The notes under the pieces: model-generated
Databases searched by the model: none
What the model was told of the DNA's origin: nothing
The model's input: only the letters and a program-made list of their open reading frames with translations
Source of the DNA: Sipunculus nudus
Lineage: Eukaryota; Annelida; Sipuncula; Golfingiida; Sipunculidae
Length of the DNA: 64,000 bases
Reading direction: 5' to 3'
Assembly (NCBI GenBank): GCA_026874595.1
Contig: CM049316.1
Span: 25,319,839-25,383,838, forward strand
Position numbers and translations under genes: made by a program
Part shown: positions 41,284 through 49,486 of the stretch, in pieces
Position numbering within the stretch: the first letter of the stretch is position 1
How the letters are laid out: the number at the start of each line of letters is the position of its first letter

Positions 41284-42715
41284 TAAAACGGGATATTATA
41301 AAATATTATATAAATACAATAATGAAGAGGTGTGCGCTTTATTGGGTTGCACTTTAGCACTGCCTCGAGAAAAGTGACTCGGATGGCTATAGGCCAGAGT
41401 TCAATCAAAAGCTAAATCAGTTCCACCTCTCTTTGTATCATGTAATCTGTTTCATGTTACACATTGTAAGTGCACGGAGGCTAAGTCGAGGGGGGCATCA
41501 TGATCTCAATCATGTTGATCATCTATCTGAGTCCAAGAAAAACTCAAAATTCAAGAATTGTTTACAATTTGTCCTTGATTAACCGAACAGGCTCTGGCAC
41601 ACACAGCCTGTTCGGATTATGAAATTCACAGTTTGTTATTTTCAGAGGGTTAACATCATCGGTATAATGATCAGATAACGTGCACTTTTGTACACAGGTT
41701 AAAAATCCAACAACTTTTAATAACATTTTTTTACGGCAGGAAACTTATTTTACGCCATTCGGGGAAATATGTATCTTTCCTCTGTTGTGTTCCTTGCGGC
41801 AATACCCATTTCTTGGTCAACATTTTGTTATAGTTATTAACTAAATGTGTGGGACCGTAAAGGTTCTAATTAGGACTATGCGATCTCGAATTCCTCCGAT
41901 GGCAGCCCTATGGTCATATTGGATGACAGACTGATAGTCTTTATAACGATCAAGGCAATTTTTTAGGTAATGCTTGTGATGTTTTTTTTTTAAAATAACT
42001 GCCTGGCTGCAATATTGGATTGAAAGCACACATTCTCTCTGCCTCTGTCAACTTGTTACAACAAGAACTTCACCTATTGTGACCTGACGGCCATATCGGA
42101 CAGGTCTGTAATTTGATAGGCCTGTAGGTGTCATTGACACCATCGCTATGAATGTGAGAAAGCTCAACGTTTACTCTCTCTAAGCTATTGTGCCCGAAAG
42201 AAAATCACCGATTATGTCCTTGCAGTCATATTGGAATTTCGACAGGTTTGTAGTTTTACAATTAAGCCTGGAGCCCTCACGGAACAAAATCATCCTTATG
42301 AAGATGAGAAAGATCAGATGTATTGTGTTTGAGATACTGCGCGCGAAAGAAAAGGAATTGTGCCTTGGCTGCCATATTGGAATTCGATAGGGTTAGAGCC
42401 CTCATAGGCACCAATCATCCCAATGCATTTGAAAGATAGCGTCATGGACGGACGAACGAACGGCACGACGGATGGATGGACTCATCGACAGAAAGACAAG
42501 GCGATCACTATAGGGCACCCCTTTTCAAGCGGGCCCCCTAATTACCGAACATTATTTTATCTCTCGACAATTATTGCTGAAGTTAAAATAAGTACTCTGA
42601 CCATGGACTCAATAGAAATAAAAATAACTAAACTTATAATAAAATCCTCACCTTTGACGATGGTGATTGTTACCAATAGAAAAACAATCAATGCAGAGTA
42701 AACGACCCCCGACAT
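7419..42715 (-). CDS. MEGF10/Draper-like multi-EGF transmembrane receptor (whole gene model, 11 coding exons)
   Basis: Single-pass surface receptor predicted from splicing exons 42715-42652, 28867-28649, 27211-26993, 26200-25976, 17177-16956, 14863-14642, 13177-12956, 11708-11478, 10775-10667, 9988-9966 and 8230-7419. All introns are GT-AG. All extracellular junctions are phase 1, so exons can be duplicated without frame loss. The total is 2568 nt, 855 residues plus TGA. Layout: signal peptide (1-21), seven cysteine-rich EGF/laminin-EGF exons (22-541), TM helix (553-576), RRRR stop-transfer, then a ~270-residue tail. The exon and domain style is that of MEGF10/11, Draper, CED-1 and SCARF, which bind apoptotic cells or debris and signal through tail tyrosines. 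I see no N-terminal EMI domain, which MEGF10 and CED-1 have. A minus-strand ATTAAA at 7044-7039 could be the poly(A) signal. The link across the 13.8-kb first intron is the least certain junction. Confidence 0.82.
8319..9675. mobile_element. Non-autonomous pogo/Tigger-like DNA transposon in intron
   Basis: The left end is CAGTCAAACCTCTATAATGT. The right end read from the other strand is CAGTGGAACCTCTCCTAGTG, and both continue into GGGCAC. TA precedes the left end, and a decayed TA (CA) follows the right. CAGT-starting TIRs with a TA target are typical of pogo/Tigger elements. Sub-terminal TATAGAGGTGCCCAC words recur at both ends (8370-8395, 9540-9660). No transposase ORF remains in the 1.36 kb, which lies in the intron between the tail exon and the microexon. 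Confidence 0.72.
9966..9988 (-). CDS. Exon 10: 23-nt juxtamembrane microexon
   Basis: Acceptor CTTTTATTTCAG before 9988 and donor G|GTCAG at 9965. It converts the phase 2 end of the TM exon to the phase 1 start of the tail exon. It encodes RRRETKDP, completing an RRRR stop-transfer cluster at residues 577-580. Only a 23-nt exon with these sites gives a continuous frame, which supports it. Skipping it would shift the tail out of frame. Confidence 0.78.
10160..10490. repeat. AT-rich hairpin-forming block
   Basis: CTTGCCCCACTCC near 10187 and GGAGTGGGGCAAG near 10237 are perfect inverted repeats about 45 bp apart. The following 250 bp repeats AAGATATCTTG and TTGCAAGAT words in both orientations. 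It is probably a MITE remnant; ends not defined. Confidence 0.45.
10667..10775 (-). CDS. Exon 9: transmembrane segment
   Basis: Acceptor TTTTTTCAG before 10775, donor CG|GTAAGT at 10666. 109 nt, enters in phase 1 and leaves in phase 2. It encodes a short juxtamembrane stretch ([11 protein letters not shown]) and then a hydrophobic helix at residues 553-576 ([20 protein letters not shown], then MYMY) followed by arginines. This is a type I topology with positive charges on the cytoplasmic side. The exon is too short to stand out as an ORF and was found from its splice signals. Confidence 0.87.
11383..11458 (+). repeat. (TA)n microsatellite beside exon 8 donor
   Basis: Over 70 bp of TA. It generates spurious I-Y repeat ORFs on both strands that overlap the true exon 8. 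Confidence 0.95.
11478..11708 (-). CDS. Exon 8: EGF/laminin-type repeats, last extracellular exon
   Basis: Acceptor TTTATATTACAG before 11708, donor G|GTAATT at 11477. 231 nt, phase 1-1, residues 465-541. It contains [24 protein letters not shown] and [12 protein letters not shown]. It is the longest EGF exon, with three extra residues in the second module (GCMGFGEC). A (TA)n tract of over 70 bp begins about 20 bp past the donor. Confidence 0.9.
11750..12955. other. Intron sequence with dispersed repeat similarity and trinucleotide tract
   Basis: 11890-11955 (GCGGCGCAAG, then ATGTAGTCCGTT) resembles 25685-25730, a dispersed repeat or an echo of intron duplication. 12687-12865 is an (AAT)n tract interrupted by AGT triplets. 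No coding potential. Confidence 0.5.
12687..12865 (+). repeat. (AAT)n/(AGT)n microsatellite
   Basis: Long ATA/AAT triplet runs flank a short TAG/AGT triplet segment. Confidence 0.93.
12956..13177 (-). CDS. Exon 7: EGF/laminin-type repeats
   Basis: Acceptor TTTATTTATTTAG before 13177, donor A|GTGAGT at 12955. 222 nt, phase 1-1, residues 391-464. It begins [15 protein letters not shown] and includes [12 protein letters not shown] and [13 protein letters not shown] long AAT microsatellite lies in the intron just downstream on the coding strand. Confidence 0.9.
14010..14500 (+). repeat. 68-bp minisatellite array, block 1
   Basis: About seven copies of a 66-70-bp unit containing CCTAAAATCC, GGGCCACCCGTTTTGTTTGG and GAAGTATGTCCTACG, ending in TATTAATTTTCAACATTT. 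Head-to-tail, imperfect. It lies immediately on the coding-strand downstream side of exon 6. Confidence 0.93.
14642..14863 (-). CDS. Exon 6: EGF/laminin-type repeats (duplicate of exon 5)
   Basis: Acceptor CTTCATTTCAG before 14863, donor G|GTAGAT at 14641. 222 nt, phase 1-1, residues 317-390, with [15 protein letters not shown] and [12 protein letters not shown]. It lies 2314 bp from exon 5 with the same splice sites. Most substitutions against exon 5 avoid cysteines (for example E/G, N/K, I/V, P/R), as expected of two functional copies. Confidence 0.9.
15275..16815 (+). repeat. 68-bp minisatellite array, block 2
   Basis: About 22 copies of the same unit as block 1, in the same orientation, between exons 6 and 5. 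Variants differ in CCTAGGG or CCGAGGG and in CCTACGGG or CCTACGTG. Several ORFs on both strands are by-products of the near-triplet period. Confidence 0.94.
16956..17177 (-). CDS. Exon 5: EGF/laminin-type repeats (duplicate of exon 6)
   Basis: Acceptor CTTAATTTCAG before 17177, donor G|GTAGAT at 16955. 222 nt, phase 1-1, residues 243-316. It contains [18 protein letters not shown] and [12 protein letters not shown]. It differs from exon 6 at about 10 of 74 residues, and the flanking introns are also alike. It is therefore one half of a 2.3-kb tandem duplication, and all structural cysteines are kept in both copies. Confidence 0.9.
17527..18359 (+). mobile_element. Solo LTR
   Basis: It starts TGTTACAGG and ends CCGTAACA (TG...CA with matching inverted ends). 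It is flanked by direct GTAT (17523-17526 and 18360-18363). The empty site is seen in the paralogous copy near 15210, which reads through without it. A TATA-like TTTATATAAAG lies near 17790 and AATAAA near 18199, in the order expected for a plus-strand LTR. No internal region remains, so LTR-LTR recombination is inferred. Confidence 0.8.
18997..19021 (+). promoter_or_regulatory. Four AGGTCA half-sites (DR1 then DR0, DR0)
   Basis: AGGTCA at 18997, 19004, 19010 and 19016. The half-site is the nuclear-receptor recognition hexamer, and the first pair forms a DR1. It is part of a widespread repeat, so function is uncertain. Confidence 0.45.
20065..20870 (+). repeat. ~148-bp tandem array with CTCGT-CAA-ACGAG hairpins
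   Basis: Core words CTCGTCAA occur at 20213, 20363 (variant), 20511, 20659 and 20807, spaced 148-150 bp. Each carries a 5-bp stem, 3-base loop palindrome followed by AAAAACGAGATTTCA. A matching array lies at about 23400-24480. Confidence 0.85.
20880..22080 (+). repeat. ~328-bp tandem repeat, about 3.6 copies
   Basis: Landmarks CYAGGGGGCGCT (20892, 21219, 21550 degenerate, 21881) and GTCAGTGTGTCTGTCTGTTTG (21050, 21378, 21706, 22036) repeat with a period of about 328-331 bp. The copies are diverged from each other more than the two 2-kb repeats are. Confidence 0.88.
22242..24224 (+). repeat. 2-kb direct repeat, copy B
   Basis: Second copy, differing by scattered substitutions and 1-2-bp indels. 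The array of 148-bp units then continues for about two further units to 24480, so copy B is slightly longer. Low divergence implies recent duplication or gene conversion. Confidence 0.9.
22350..22374 (+). promoter_or_regulatory. Four AGGTCA half-sites, duplicate cluster
   Basis: AGGTCA at 22350, 22357, 22363 and 22369, identical in layout to the cluster at 18997 in the other copy of the 2-kb repeat. Confidence 0.45.
24800..25975. other. Intron sequence, nothing recognised
   Basis: No splice-supported exon. 25685-25730 resembles 11890-11955 in the exon 8/exon 7 intron, indicating a dispersed or anciently duplicated segment. Confidence 0.4.
25976..26200 (-). CDS. Exon 4: EGF/laminin-type repeats
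   Basis: Acceptor CTTGTTTTGCAG before 26200, donor A|GTACGT at 25975. 225 nt, phase 1-1, residues 168-242. It begins [15 protein letters not shown] and contains [12 protein letters not shown] and [12 protein letters not shown]. The (TA)n tract starts about 30 bp upstream of the acceptor on the coding strand. The apparent I-Y protein sequence of that tract is not coding. Confidence 0.9.
26230..26300 (+). repeat. (TA)n microsatellite
   Basis: About 70 bp of TA upstream of the exon 4 acceptor, followed by GTATGTATGTAT. Confidence 0.95.
26536..26762 (+). mobile_element. tRNA-derived SINE-like element
   Basis: TAGTCTAGCGGTGGAGCTC (A-box-like) is followed by GTATGTTCGAATCTCGGGTG (B-box), then a ~150-bp unrelated body and an AT-rich tail. 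The order and spacing fit a tRNA-derived SINE. It sits in the intron between exons 3 and 4. Confidence 0.6.
26993..27211 (-). CDS. Exon 3: EGF/laminin-type repeats
   Basis: Acceptor TTTAATTTAAG before 27211, donor G|GTCAGT at 26992. 219 nt, phase 1-1, residues 95-167. It starts with [14 protein letters not shown] and contains [12 protein letters not shown] and [12 protein letters not shown], two full EGF modules with the usual GYYG and GYQP turns. The length equals exon 2, as expected of a duplicated exon family. Confidence 0.9.
27215..28648. other. Intron sequence with one (TA)n tract
   Basis: AT-rich. 28074-28128 is (TA)n with one break. 27640-27680 holds GATCCGGATCATGAGCCGGA, a short imperfect palindrome. 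No coding exon seen. Confidence 0.4.
28649..28867 (-). CDS. Exon 2: EGF/laminin-type repeats
   Basis: The acceptor is TTTTTATTCAG before 28867 and the donor is A|GTACGT at 28648. 219 nt, phase 1-1, encoding residues 22-94. The exon carries 14 cysteines, beginning [17 protein letters not shown] and including [12 protein letters not shown], the C-x-C-x3-GYYG-x2-C signature of MEGF EGF modules. It ends [10 protein letters not shown]-glycosylation sequons (NCT, NVT, NLT) fit an extracellular location. Confidence 0.88.
28868..30080. other. Start of the long first intron, nothing firmly identified
   Basis: 29000-29180 has an acceptor-like TTTCTTTACAG on the minus strand followed by about 180 nt open in that frame. 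The peptide lacks the EGF cysteine pattern and no donor is convincing, so it is not called as an exon. Confidence 0.35.
30084..30405 (+). repeat. Compound microsatellite: (CT)n, (TA)n, (AATCT)n, (ATCT)n, (TA)n
   Basis: Consecutive runs of CT, TA, AATCT pentamers (about 30241-30288), ATCT tetramers (about 30288-30326) and TA. Confidence 0.93.
30420..31200. other. Intron sequence, nothing recognised
   Basis: AT-rich, no repeat family or exon that I can support. Confidence 0.4.
31592..32642. mobile_element. Harbinger-like non-autonomous DNA transposon within the Penelope relic
   Basis: The TIRs are about 65 bp. The left begins AGGGGCGTTAACACCTATCC; the right, from the other strand, begins AGCCGCGTTCACACCTATCC. 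Both continue through CTTCCGCACCCGCAC, CGCTTCCGTCATCCGT. A 3-bp TAA duplication flanks it (31589-31591, 32643-32645), fitting PIF/Harbinger TWA targets. Internal TIR-like sequence recurs at 31688-31790. There is no transposase. Confidence 0.78.
31885..32068 (+). repeat. Two-copy ~92-bp tandem duplication
   Basis: GGAACTTGCGCGTGCCTCA...AATAGAATCATAT occurs twice in succession (about 31888 and 31977) inside the Harbinger-like element. A second, 46-bp duplication (ACATTATTTGTTATTAAAT) lies at about 32340-32412. Confidence 0.85.
33401..34230. other. Intron sequence with an unassigned 101-codon ORF
   Basis: 33559-33864 (plus) is open for 101 codons ([19 protein letters not shown]...). It is basic at the start and has no domain I recognise, no upstream exon or promoter evidence. 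It could be a relic of a mobile element. Confidence 0.25.
34236..34720 (+). mobile_element. MITE family copy 1 (right end missing)
   Basis: GAACAAATTGCAACAGAAAT through ATTTTAATTGGCCAATTAACGA and GGATCTACGATA matches 38601-38960 in the same orientation. The inverted right end seen in copy 2 is absent here. Confidence 0.7.
35252..38050 (+). pseudogene. CR1/L2-like non-LTR retrotransposon (LINE) relic
   Basis: Degenerate plus-strand ORF fragments keep the LINE order. Endonuclease pieces: [20 protein letters not shown] (35373) and [18 protein letters not shown] (35861). RT pieces: [20 protein letters not shown] then [14 protein letters not shown] (36831), [16 protein letters not shown] (37013), and [11 protein letters not shown] with the catalytic YADD (37259). 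The 3' RT end includes [20 protein letters not shown] (37583) and [12 protein letters not shown] (37752). The HTLDLV and HWLP-type blocks are characteristic of the CR1/L2 group. There are many stops and frameshifts, so it is dead. Confidence 0.85.
38341..38397 (+). repeat. (TA)n microsatellite
   Basis: About 56 bp of AT dinucleotides beyond the LINE relic. Confidence 0.95.
38588..39083 (+). mobile_element. MITE family copy 2 (complete)
   Basis: The left end CGAACAAATTGCAACATAAATGAAACC and the right end read from the other strand GGGAACAAATTGCAACGGAA...GAAAC form ~30-bp TIRs. The body is shared with 34241-34640. The element is about 495 bp with no ORF. Confidence 0.72.
39090..39640. other. 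Intron sequence, nothing recognised
   Basis: No exon or known repeat visible. Confidence 0.4.
39641..40003 (+). repeat. (TA)n tracts with a duplicated spacer, then (CT)n
   Basis: Three TA runs are separated by two copies of CATTTGCATCTACATGTACA plus TGCA (about 39709 and 39778). A CT run lies at 39960-40002. ORFs rich in I-Y or R-E are artefacts of these tracts. Confidence 0.94.
40717..40893. mobile_element. 177-bp pogo-like MITE
   Basis: The left end is CAGTATTACCTCGCCTAACG. The right end from the other strand is CAGTGAAGCCTCGATATAAC, and both continue into GACCA. A perfect TA target duplication lies at 40715-40716 and 40894-40895. CAGT termini and TA targets fit pogo/Tigger-derived MITEs. 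Confidence 0.8.
41188..41280 (+). repeat. (TA)n(GA)n compound microsatellite
   Basis: TA run followed by about 48 bp of AG. Confidence 0.95.
41860..42545 (+). repeat. Degenerate tandem repeat (~150-bp units) beside exon 1
   Basis: The theme GGC(A/C)GYCATATTGG, a GACAGGTCTGTA-type word, GAGAAAG and GCCCGAAAGAAAA recurs three to four times. It ends in GACGGACGAACGAACGGCAC and ACTATAGGGCACCCC, a tail often seen in molluscan dispersed repeats. It ends about 110 bp before the exon 1 donor. Confidence 0.55.
42652..42715 (-). CDS. Exon 1: start codon and signal peptide
   Basis: ATG at 42715-42713 opens [20 protein letters not shown] followed by K and a split G codon. This is a classic signal peptide with a hydrophobic core of about 15 residues. 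The exon ends in phase 1 at 42652 before donor GTGAGG (42651-42646). The phase matches the next EGF exon, whose first two bases complete a glycine codon. No other ORF is evident on this strand nearby. It could belong to a different secreted gene if further exons were missed in the long intron, but the phase match and the missing N-terminus of the EGF gene favour the link. Confidence 0.62.
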
Positions 42716-43102
42716 TGTCCTCGCTTCTACAGGTAACGCCCTACGCGATCTCTGATGATGAGGAAATAATGTATGACAAGTTATGTCTCTTCGACTAGGA
42801 AGTTAGAGGGGACTTTATCGCAAGCTGAAGTGTCAATATAATACTCCCATAACGTGCTAAATAACACGGGTCCAAAGTCCAACCCATTGATCTGTATACG
42901 TAGCATATGCAATATGTGCTCAGTTCTTATGTATTTATACGAACGGGGGGAGAAACCTGGTTGTTTCTTATTTAGTCTCTGTAGTTCCTACGTAAGACAC
43001 TTGTTATATAAAAATGCCGCTATAGGGAAGTTCAAGTCACGAGAGCACGGCCGAGAACTTACCGATGGCTTTCCTACTTAACATGATTCGTATATATTCT
43101 CC

Positions 43103-43148
<46 letters not shown>

Positions 43149-44230
43149 ATTGTGTACAGATGTTTGCGCATGCCTTGTCAAATTCAGGCGTAAAAACGTG
43201 GGAGCATGGTGCTATGTAATGGTAAGAGCGTTGGCATTGTGATCGCAACATCGGATTATAAACACCTTTGGAAAAAAGCTCAACATTTGTTAGCAATTCC
43301 TTTCGTCATATGAAAATCGCTTGCGTGTTCATTATATGGGTGAGAGTAAAGTTGAACTTTCAAAATACGGACATATAAGGGTATGGGGTGTGTGTGTGTG
43401 GGTGGGGGGTTCTGAGGTGCTGTCCATATTTAGAGACGTCTGCATCACAGAGACTACTGACTTCTCATATAACTTGCATTTTCAGGGACCAGCTGAAGTG
43501 TCCGAAAAAGAAGGGTATCCGTTATAGACAGGTGGTCGTTTAGACTGTGTACTAAAGATTTTTTCTGCCCATACCATACCATTTGATTATTGAATTTATG
43601 ACTTACAATAATTACTGATCTGATCTGTTGACATTGCTCCTTATACAGTGAATCCATGTGTATAATACAATCACCTAGGTCTATGTCCCCTTGCCGAAAA
43701 AAAAAAAAACTTGTTTATCCGTGGAACCACGGCTCATCAAAGCAAGGATTGAAACGGAACTCTGAGAACTGTATCCCACTCAATCACCCCCCCCCCCCCC
43801 ACACACACACACATAAATGGTTTATAATTTCTTATTGCTCCACCAGATGCAAACAAAAGTTGCACAATATGTTTACAAGAAAATAATAAAAATTATTGGA
43901 GGATACAATTTGTGTGGGGGGGGGCTTGCCGCCTACAAAGAAACCTAATTCTCATATTTAATAAGATAAACTACGTTGACCCGCTGATTGGTGACCTTTA
44001 TTTGTCAGTACTTGTTGTATGGTCGGGTCCCCTTCGGGCCTTCTCTAGATTTAATTGCCGTGACTGATTTTTTGGTAATCATCGCCTTCCTCGTGAATAG
44101 TGCCGATTTAACCCAACAGGTGTCATGGCCGGCATTCGCTCACTATCATTCATTGCGCTTCGACCTTTGATTGATGTAAACACGGACGAAACTCAATCAT
44201 GAAGCAACGTGTAAACTCATCTTCCGTTTT
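42716..44230. other. Upstream flank of the receptor gene; microsatellite and SINE fragment
   Basis: The promoter and 5' UTR must lie just above 42715, but I see no clear TATA box. 43107-43143 is (TA)n. 43195-43290 has an A-box-like TGGTAAGAGCGTTGGCAT without a clear B-box, a possible SINE fragment. C/A and G runs occur at 43791-43812 and 43914-43924. Confidence 0.4.
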
Positions 44231-44254
44231 CCATATATTTTTGGCAAACCTGAT

Positions 44255-44690
44255 GTATATACCACAGGTTTTGTGTTTATCTGGGAATGGTGCCGTGTTT
44301 ATACATGAATAGTATTGCGTTTATCCAATCATGTAGAAAGCTAATAATTAATAAAACTGCGTGTATCCCTGAAGGATGTTACGCGTATTCATGCATGATT
44401 ATGTGTTCATTTGTGTGGTATTGTGTTTATCTGTGAGTGATGTCGTATTTATTATTGCATGGGCTTGCGTCTGATCTTATCCATGCATGTTGATCCATGG
44501 ATGGTTTGCACTCATCCACGTTTGGTACTATGTTGATAAATGAAAGATCCCGCGTTTATTCATGAATGGTCCTGATGACGAAAACTTATAAACTGATGCG
44601 TTTATCAACAAATGGTCTTAAGTTCGCAATGTGGAACGTTACTTTTATTCATTAAATATATTGCGTGTATCAATGACTGATGTTTTGTTT
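44255..44690 (+). repeat. Degenerate ~22-bp minisatellite
   Basis: The word GCGTTTATCCATGAATGGT, with many substitutions, recurs roughly every 22-30 bp (for example GTGTTTATCTGGGAATGGTG and GTGTTTATACATGAATAG). Confidence 0.6.
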
Positions 44691-44699
44691 GATTTCACA

Positions 44700-47600
44700 G
44701 GTAGAGGATGTAAAATACGAGCTGTCTGTAAAAATTATTTATTATGAACTGGGGGTCTATTTCAATTAGGTGAATGACGTCATACTCATAGACTTAAGTC
44801 GAGTGGCATGAGTGAGTCACTTTATCAATCATTATGACGTCACAACAGCAACGGTGGTATTTAAGCTTGTAATCGGGCTCATGTCTTTAATAATGCAATT
44901 GCAAAAAATGCCTGAATAAAAACAGTATGTTTATGAATGGTCTACATAAGTGAAATTTGCTTAATGCTATGGTAATTATAAATAAATAATCTACGAAATT
45001 TCATGTCTTCCCTGAAGATCTGTGATTTTGAAAAGGAGAAATATAAAGCGCCACCTGTCACTTTGCTTAGTAACTATAATGTTCCATAACTCTATTTCAT
45101 CACTGTTCTTCAATCGCAAAATTGCAATAATTTAACATTTCTGCATTTGAATATGTAGGGTGGCTAATTATACGGAGCAAATTCGCCACCTTTACTCATG
45201 ACCTACACATCTTCAATATCAGAAGGTTAATGTTGTACAATAACAACACAGCAACAATGAGAGAGGAAGGGAACACAATCAGATTGTGATGTGGATCAAT
45301 GTTACACAACTGTCACTTGCATTCACATTTCAGTAAACCAACTTGGACAAAATAAATCTTCCAAAACATATTTCGTCAATTTTCTCAAACGGTTTTTCAC
45401 TGGTACCTTCAGGAGGAAATCTCTCACCAACAACCAGGCATAAGGCTATCAGATATTACACATATATCTGAAAACATATTATCGAACACGCGTGTCTTTT
45501 CATCGTATCTTAGTTTTAATTGCAGTTAGAGGCCAGTTAAAAAAAAGGATCATTTTAATTCGTCAAAGAATTTTTAATTTAAAATTTAAGTAGAACGAAA
45601 ACACGACAAATAGAAAAAAGAGCTTGAATATATTTGTGTACATTTCAAGATACATACTGACTGCTATAAAGGAATTATACCGCATTTTTTTTTGTAAGAA
45701 TGAAAAAAATTGCTTTGAGATAATCAGACTGAAAGCAAAATTATATTTATATATAGCAGATCTAACATTGGAAACTCAGAGGATTTAAAATGTGTATTTG
45801 TCATTGGGACTTACTTGGTCAGTTACTTGGACTTGAATTAGAGAAGATTTGTTTTAAAAGGTTGCAAAGTATTAACATTTTATTTATTCCTAAAATAATA
45901 AGACCATCCATGGTCTCTCCAAAAGTAGTCTTAATGTATAGGGGGTCTTATTAGACAAGCTAGGTTTAAATGACGTGATTGCTTTCGGTTCACTCAAGGA
46001 TTGTCTTTATAGACAGGTGGCCTGATTGGACATGACTGAAGCGAGGCAATGATGATAAAACTCAGCCTCACTAGACAGGACGTGTCACACGGCTAGCGCT
46101 ATTTTGCCCTCTGACATCAGAGAGTCTACGGCTAGCATACTTAGCGTTAGAGTGCTTTTTCATCCTCCAACGAGGACTGCACTCTAAGGCACTATGACGA
46201 GGCAAATAAATTCCTTTTGGATCCCTCTTCATCAACATCACTTGACATAAACCAGACCAATCGTTAGCTTGTGAGTATAATTTCTAACTACAACTACCAT
46301 GTGCAAAACAAATCCGTGTAAGCTCGGCATATATGTAAATATCTCTGCAGGTTTGTTTAATTTCTGACCTCATGAACACAGGCTCAAATTATTGGGCTAC
46401 AACAACCTTACAACCAGCGATACAGCTATTGACTCGGCTACTCATCATACGGACTTTCATTTCGGGTTGCTAGTTCACATGTGCTAGTCGATCTTTTGTG
46501 TTAAATCATATCTCGTGGTCCAATATTTAAATAATGGATGTTATCCAAAGTATCAGTGTTATAGGATGGACGATCATCGCAGTTCATTTTTGGTATCACG
46601 ACTCAAGTAAAGCTTACCAGCCAAATATAAACACCTACGGAGCAGTTTATTCACGGCTAGTCACCCAGCTGGATCATTCTAGAATACCCAGGTGTCTCCG
46701 TTTATGGTGTTCAGGAGAAAAAAAGAAGGTGAAACAGTGCTCTGAAGACTTTGAAGGCCAATACAATCGACACTTAAATTACCCTTAAGCTACTAGATGT
46801 TAAGGAAGATGGAGAAGCGCTGGACAGTCGACCACACACGAGTCACTGACAAGAGACAGGACGTATAAAAAGTGATGGTCGGATGTGGTAAGCCACCAAG
46901 ATGGCAGTGATGTTAAATGTTGTTTCTTGAAAACGTAAGGTATATCCAAATAAAATTAAATTAAAGTGGAGATGTCTTTAGCAGTGCAAATTCGAAGTGC
47001 TGGCAAACATGGTGGACGTATTTTTTTTCATGTTTACCGTATATTATCACACAGAAATGTTTGCTATAGTCCAAGATTCCATTTTAATAAACTTAGACCC
47101 AACGTAACATGAGGCAATATAAATGTCTCGCCATATTCGTATAAATTTATTCGACGGCCATCATATAACGTTTTTATATAATGAATGGGCTTCCAGCATA
47201 CTCGAACTATTTCCAGCTGACATTTGACCACTCAGCAGATTTTTAACGCCTTAAGCGATAGGTATAGGCAGCAAAACTATAGCAGTGAGAGGGGTCATTT
47301 AGTGTGAATGAAAAGGAGTCGGCAGTCGATTTGGACGCCAGCTTTGAATGTACGTCGCAGGACTAAGCAACTATATTTGTGCTTGTTTGAATGACTGTTT
47401 TGTCCCATGAACCTAATAGCGCATACTAATATGGCAACTCTGAGATAAAAAATAAATGTTTGTCCTTTTGCGGCCTTAGCAGTCATCTTGGACATTATTT
47501 TGGAAATGTTTGGAAATCCGATTTCTAATGGCAAATATTACCAAGAGCCATTGTAAAACCCTTTTCAATGATTTATTGGGGGGGGGGGGGGGGGCTGTGA

Positions 47601-49486
47601 ACGGTTCATCGACCCGAGTATTAAATCTGAGTATTCTACATTGCACTACGAAATGTTGGCCAGATGATTTTGCAAATTATTCTTTAGAAAATTTGTCGTA
47701 CCACAATACCACTCCACAAACACCTTTAAATGATTCTATATGGACTTATCATATAAAGCTCCTCGTGTCAAGTCTTCCTTGTATCATATGCGCTAGGAAC
47801 ACTCGACGTCTTTAAGAAAATGACTCCTGCACTATATCCCCATAGAAGCTGTACAGCTAACAATGTATGGGATCACGTTTGTGTTACGCATTTTAGTTTC
47901 AAACATAAATACTAATTCCCTTGCAGTGCTAACATTATAACGAAACCTGACCAGAAACTGATCATGCCAAGAGACTTTTGCAATCTAATCCAGTAGAACC
48001 CAATGAATCATAATCATAGCCTGTATTTAAACCTTCAGAGTCAAATTTTATATACCCTTCACAGGGAACGATCTCGGAGGGATAGGTAACCCTCAATTTC
48101 ACGGTTTCTGATAATATTTTTTCATACATACATACCTATTAGTTTCACTTTCACGATAATATGAATAAATATAAGGTTATCGCAAGCCAAGCATAATTCT
48201 TTTTATTCTTTGATACCAAAAAATACATTTCCATAATATTCATGTAAAAATATAAACGATTTTTATACAAGACATCAATATTTTCATCCGTTTATGATTA
48301 TATTAAACGGTGTGACACAATGTGATACAATATTGTTGCTTAGTGTAAATGCACAAATCAAACTACAAGTGAATCTGTTTAATATTGATTTTTATGTCTA
48401 AAAAAGAAAAAGGTTTTAATTACTTTGTTTAAAATGACCAAAACGTAATTTCATGAAAAATAATTGTTGATGCTTGGTTCTGGATTTGAACTGGATGCCT
48501 TTCATTTGGTGGCTATGGTGTCCAGTGTGGCATGCACTGTGCCAGTCTGGCTGGTGTTTATGAAGAATGTTTTAATAGAAATTAGGTTTATATCAGAGGT
48601 CAGTGTAAATTTTTGGGCACGTGACATTGATGTCACTTCCTGTTCTGACCAGTCAGAATTGTAACATGTAGTGCAATAAATTTGCCTTCAGGCCACACAG
48701 AGATATGTGTAATGTCTTTCCTTCCTCATAAAAAAGTCTTGTCAACTGTTCTATAGTAACTATTAACTTCTCTGGAACTTTTTTATGTTTAACTGCTGGC
48801 ATATATCTCTTTCACATTTAGAATACTAGTAAAAGTTATTTCGTCAACAATACCTGTCAAGAGCTATCACCTTCCATCGTGTATAAAACCAGGTACAAGT
48901 GTTACAGGATATATCAGCTCTGTTACTTAAAATATCAGTAGAATCACTATCATAATTATCCGTATTAGGATTCATTTTCTCCATTCTTATTATGTTGTGC
49001 ATATTTAGTGGTAAAAAAAGCACTTTTATATGGACCTTTCTACCTTATATATGGACTCTTTGTTACAGTTTACATACTAGTAAGATTAATTTCATTGTTT
49101 CAGTTTTCAAAAGGGATTGTTTGTTATAAACGATAGGTTACGAGGCAACAAGCAGTCTCTGTGTTGAGCCCTGTGGAAATAGAAGAAGTGAAACGTATAT
49201 TATTTACTTTTATGTACTGCACCTACATTTAGTTTGAAAACTCTTTGGCCACTCATGTGGTCAGAACGGTCTCGGCTGAATGGCCAGCATTGAACTGGTA
49301 CCTGCCGCTGATACACAGACCAAAAGATTTACGACTGTGTAATTTGTGTCGTGTCGAAAGCGATATGGGTGATCATTCAAGTTGATTCTCATCAGATTGT
49401 GTCGTTTTCTACGTTTACTGATGGTGATAGTGAAAATAGGATTTATTGTGATCCCTGAACTTTTTGTGTATCACTAACGTGTAAAC
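44700..49486. other. Non-coding region, no recognised gene
   Basis: Several short ORFs occur (for example 46534-46788 plus, 84 codons; 47510-47815 plus, 101 codons spanning a poly-G run at 47580). None shows a domain, splice context or repeat of known protein families. The last several hundred bases probably include the 5' leader or LTR of the BEL element below, but I could not define LTR ends. Confidence 0.35.

Noticed and set aside
28868-42651. EMI domain exon between the signal peptide and first EGF exon
   Set aside because: I looked for a cysteine-rich exon with valid splice sites on the minus strand and found none convincing, so the gene is modelled without it.
46534-46788. 84-codon ORF starting MDVIQSISVIGWTIIAVHFW
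   Set aside because: A short hydrophobic start resembles a signal peptide, but nothing downstream is recognisable and no neighbouring exon was found.
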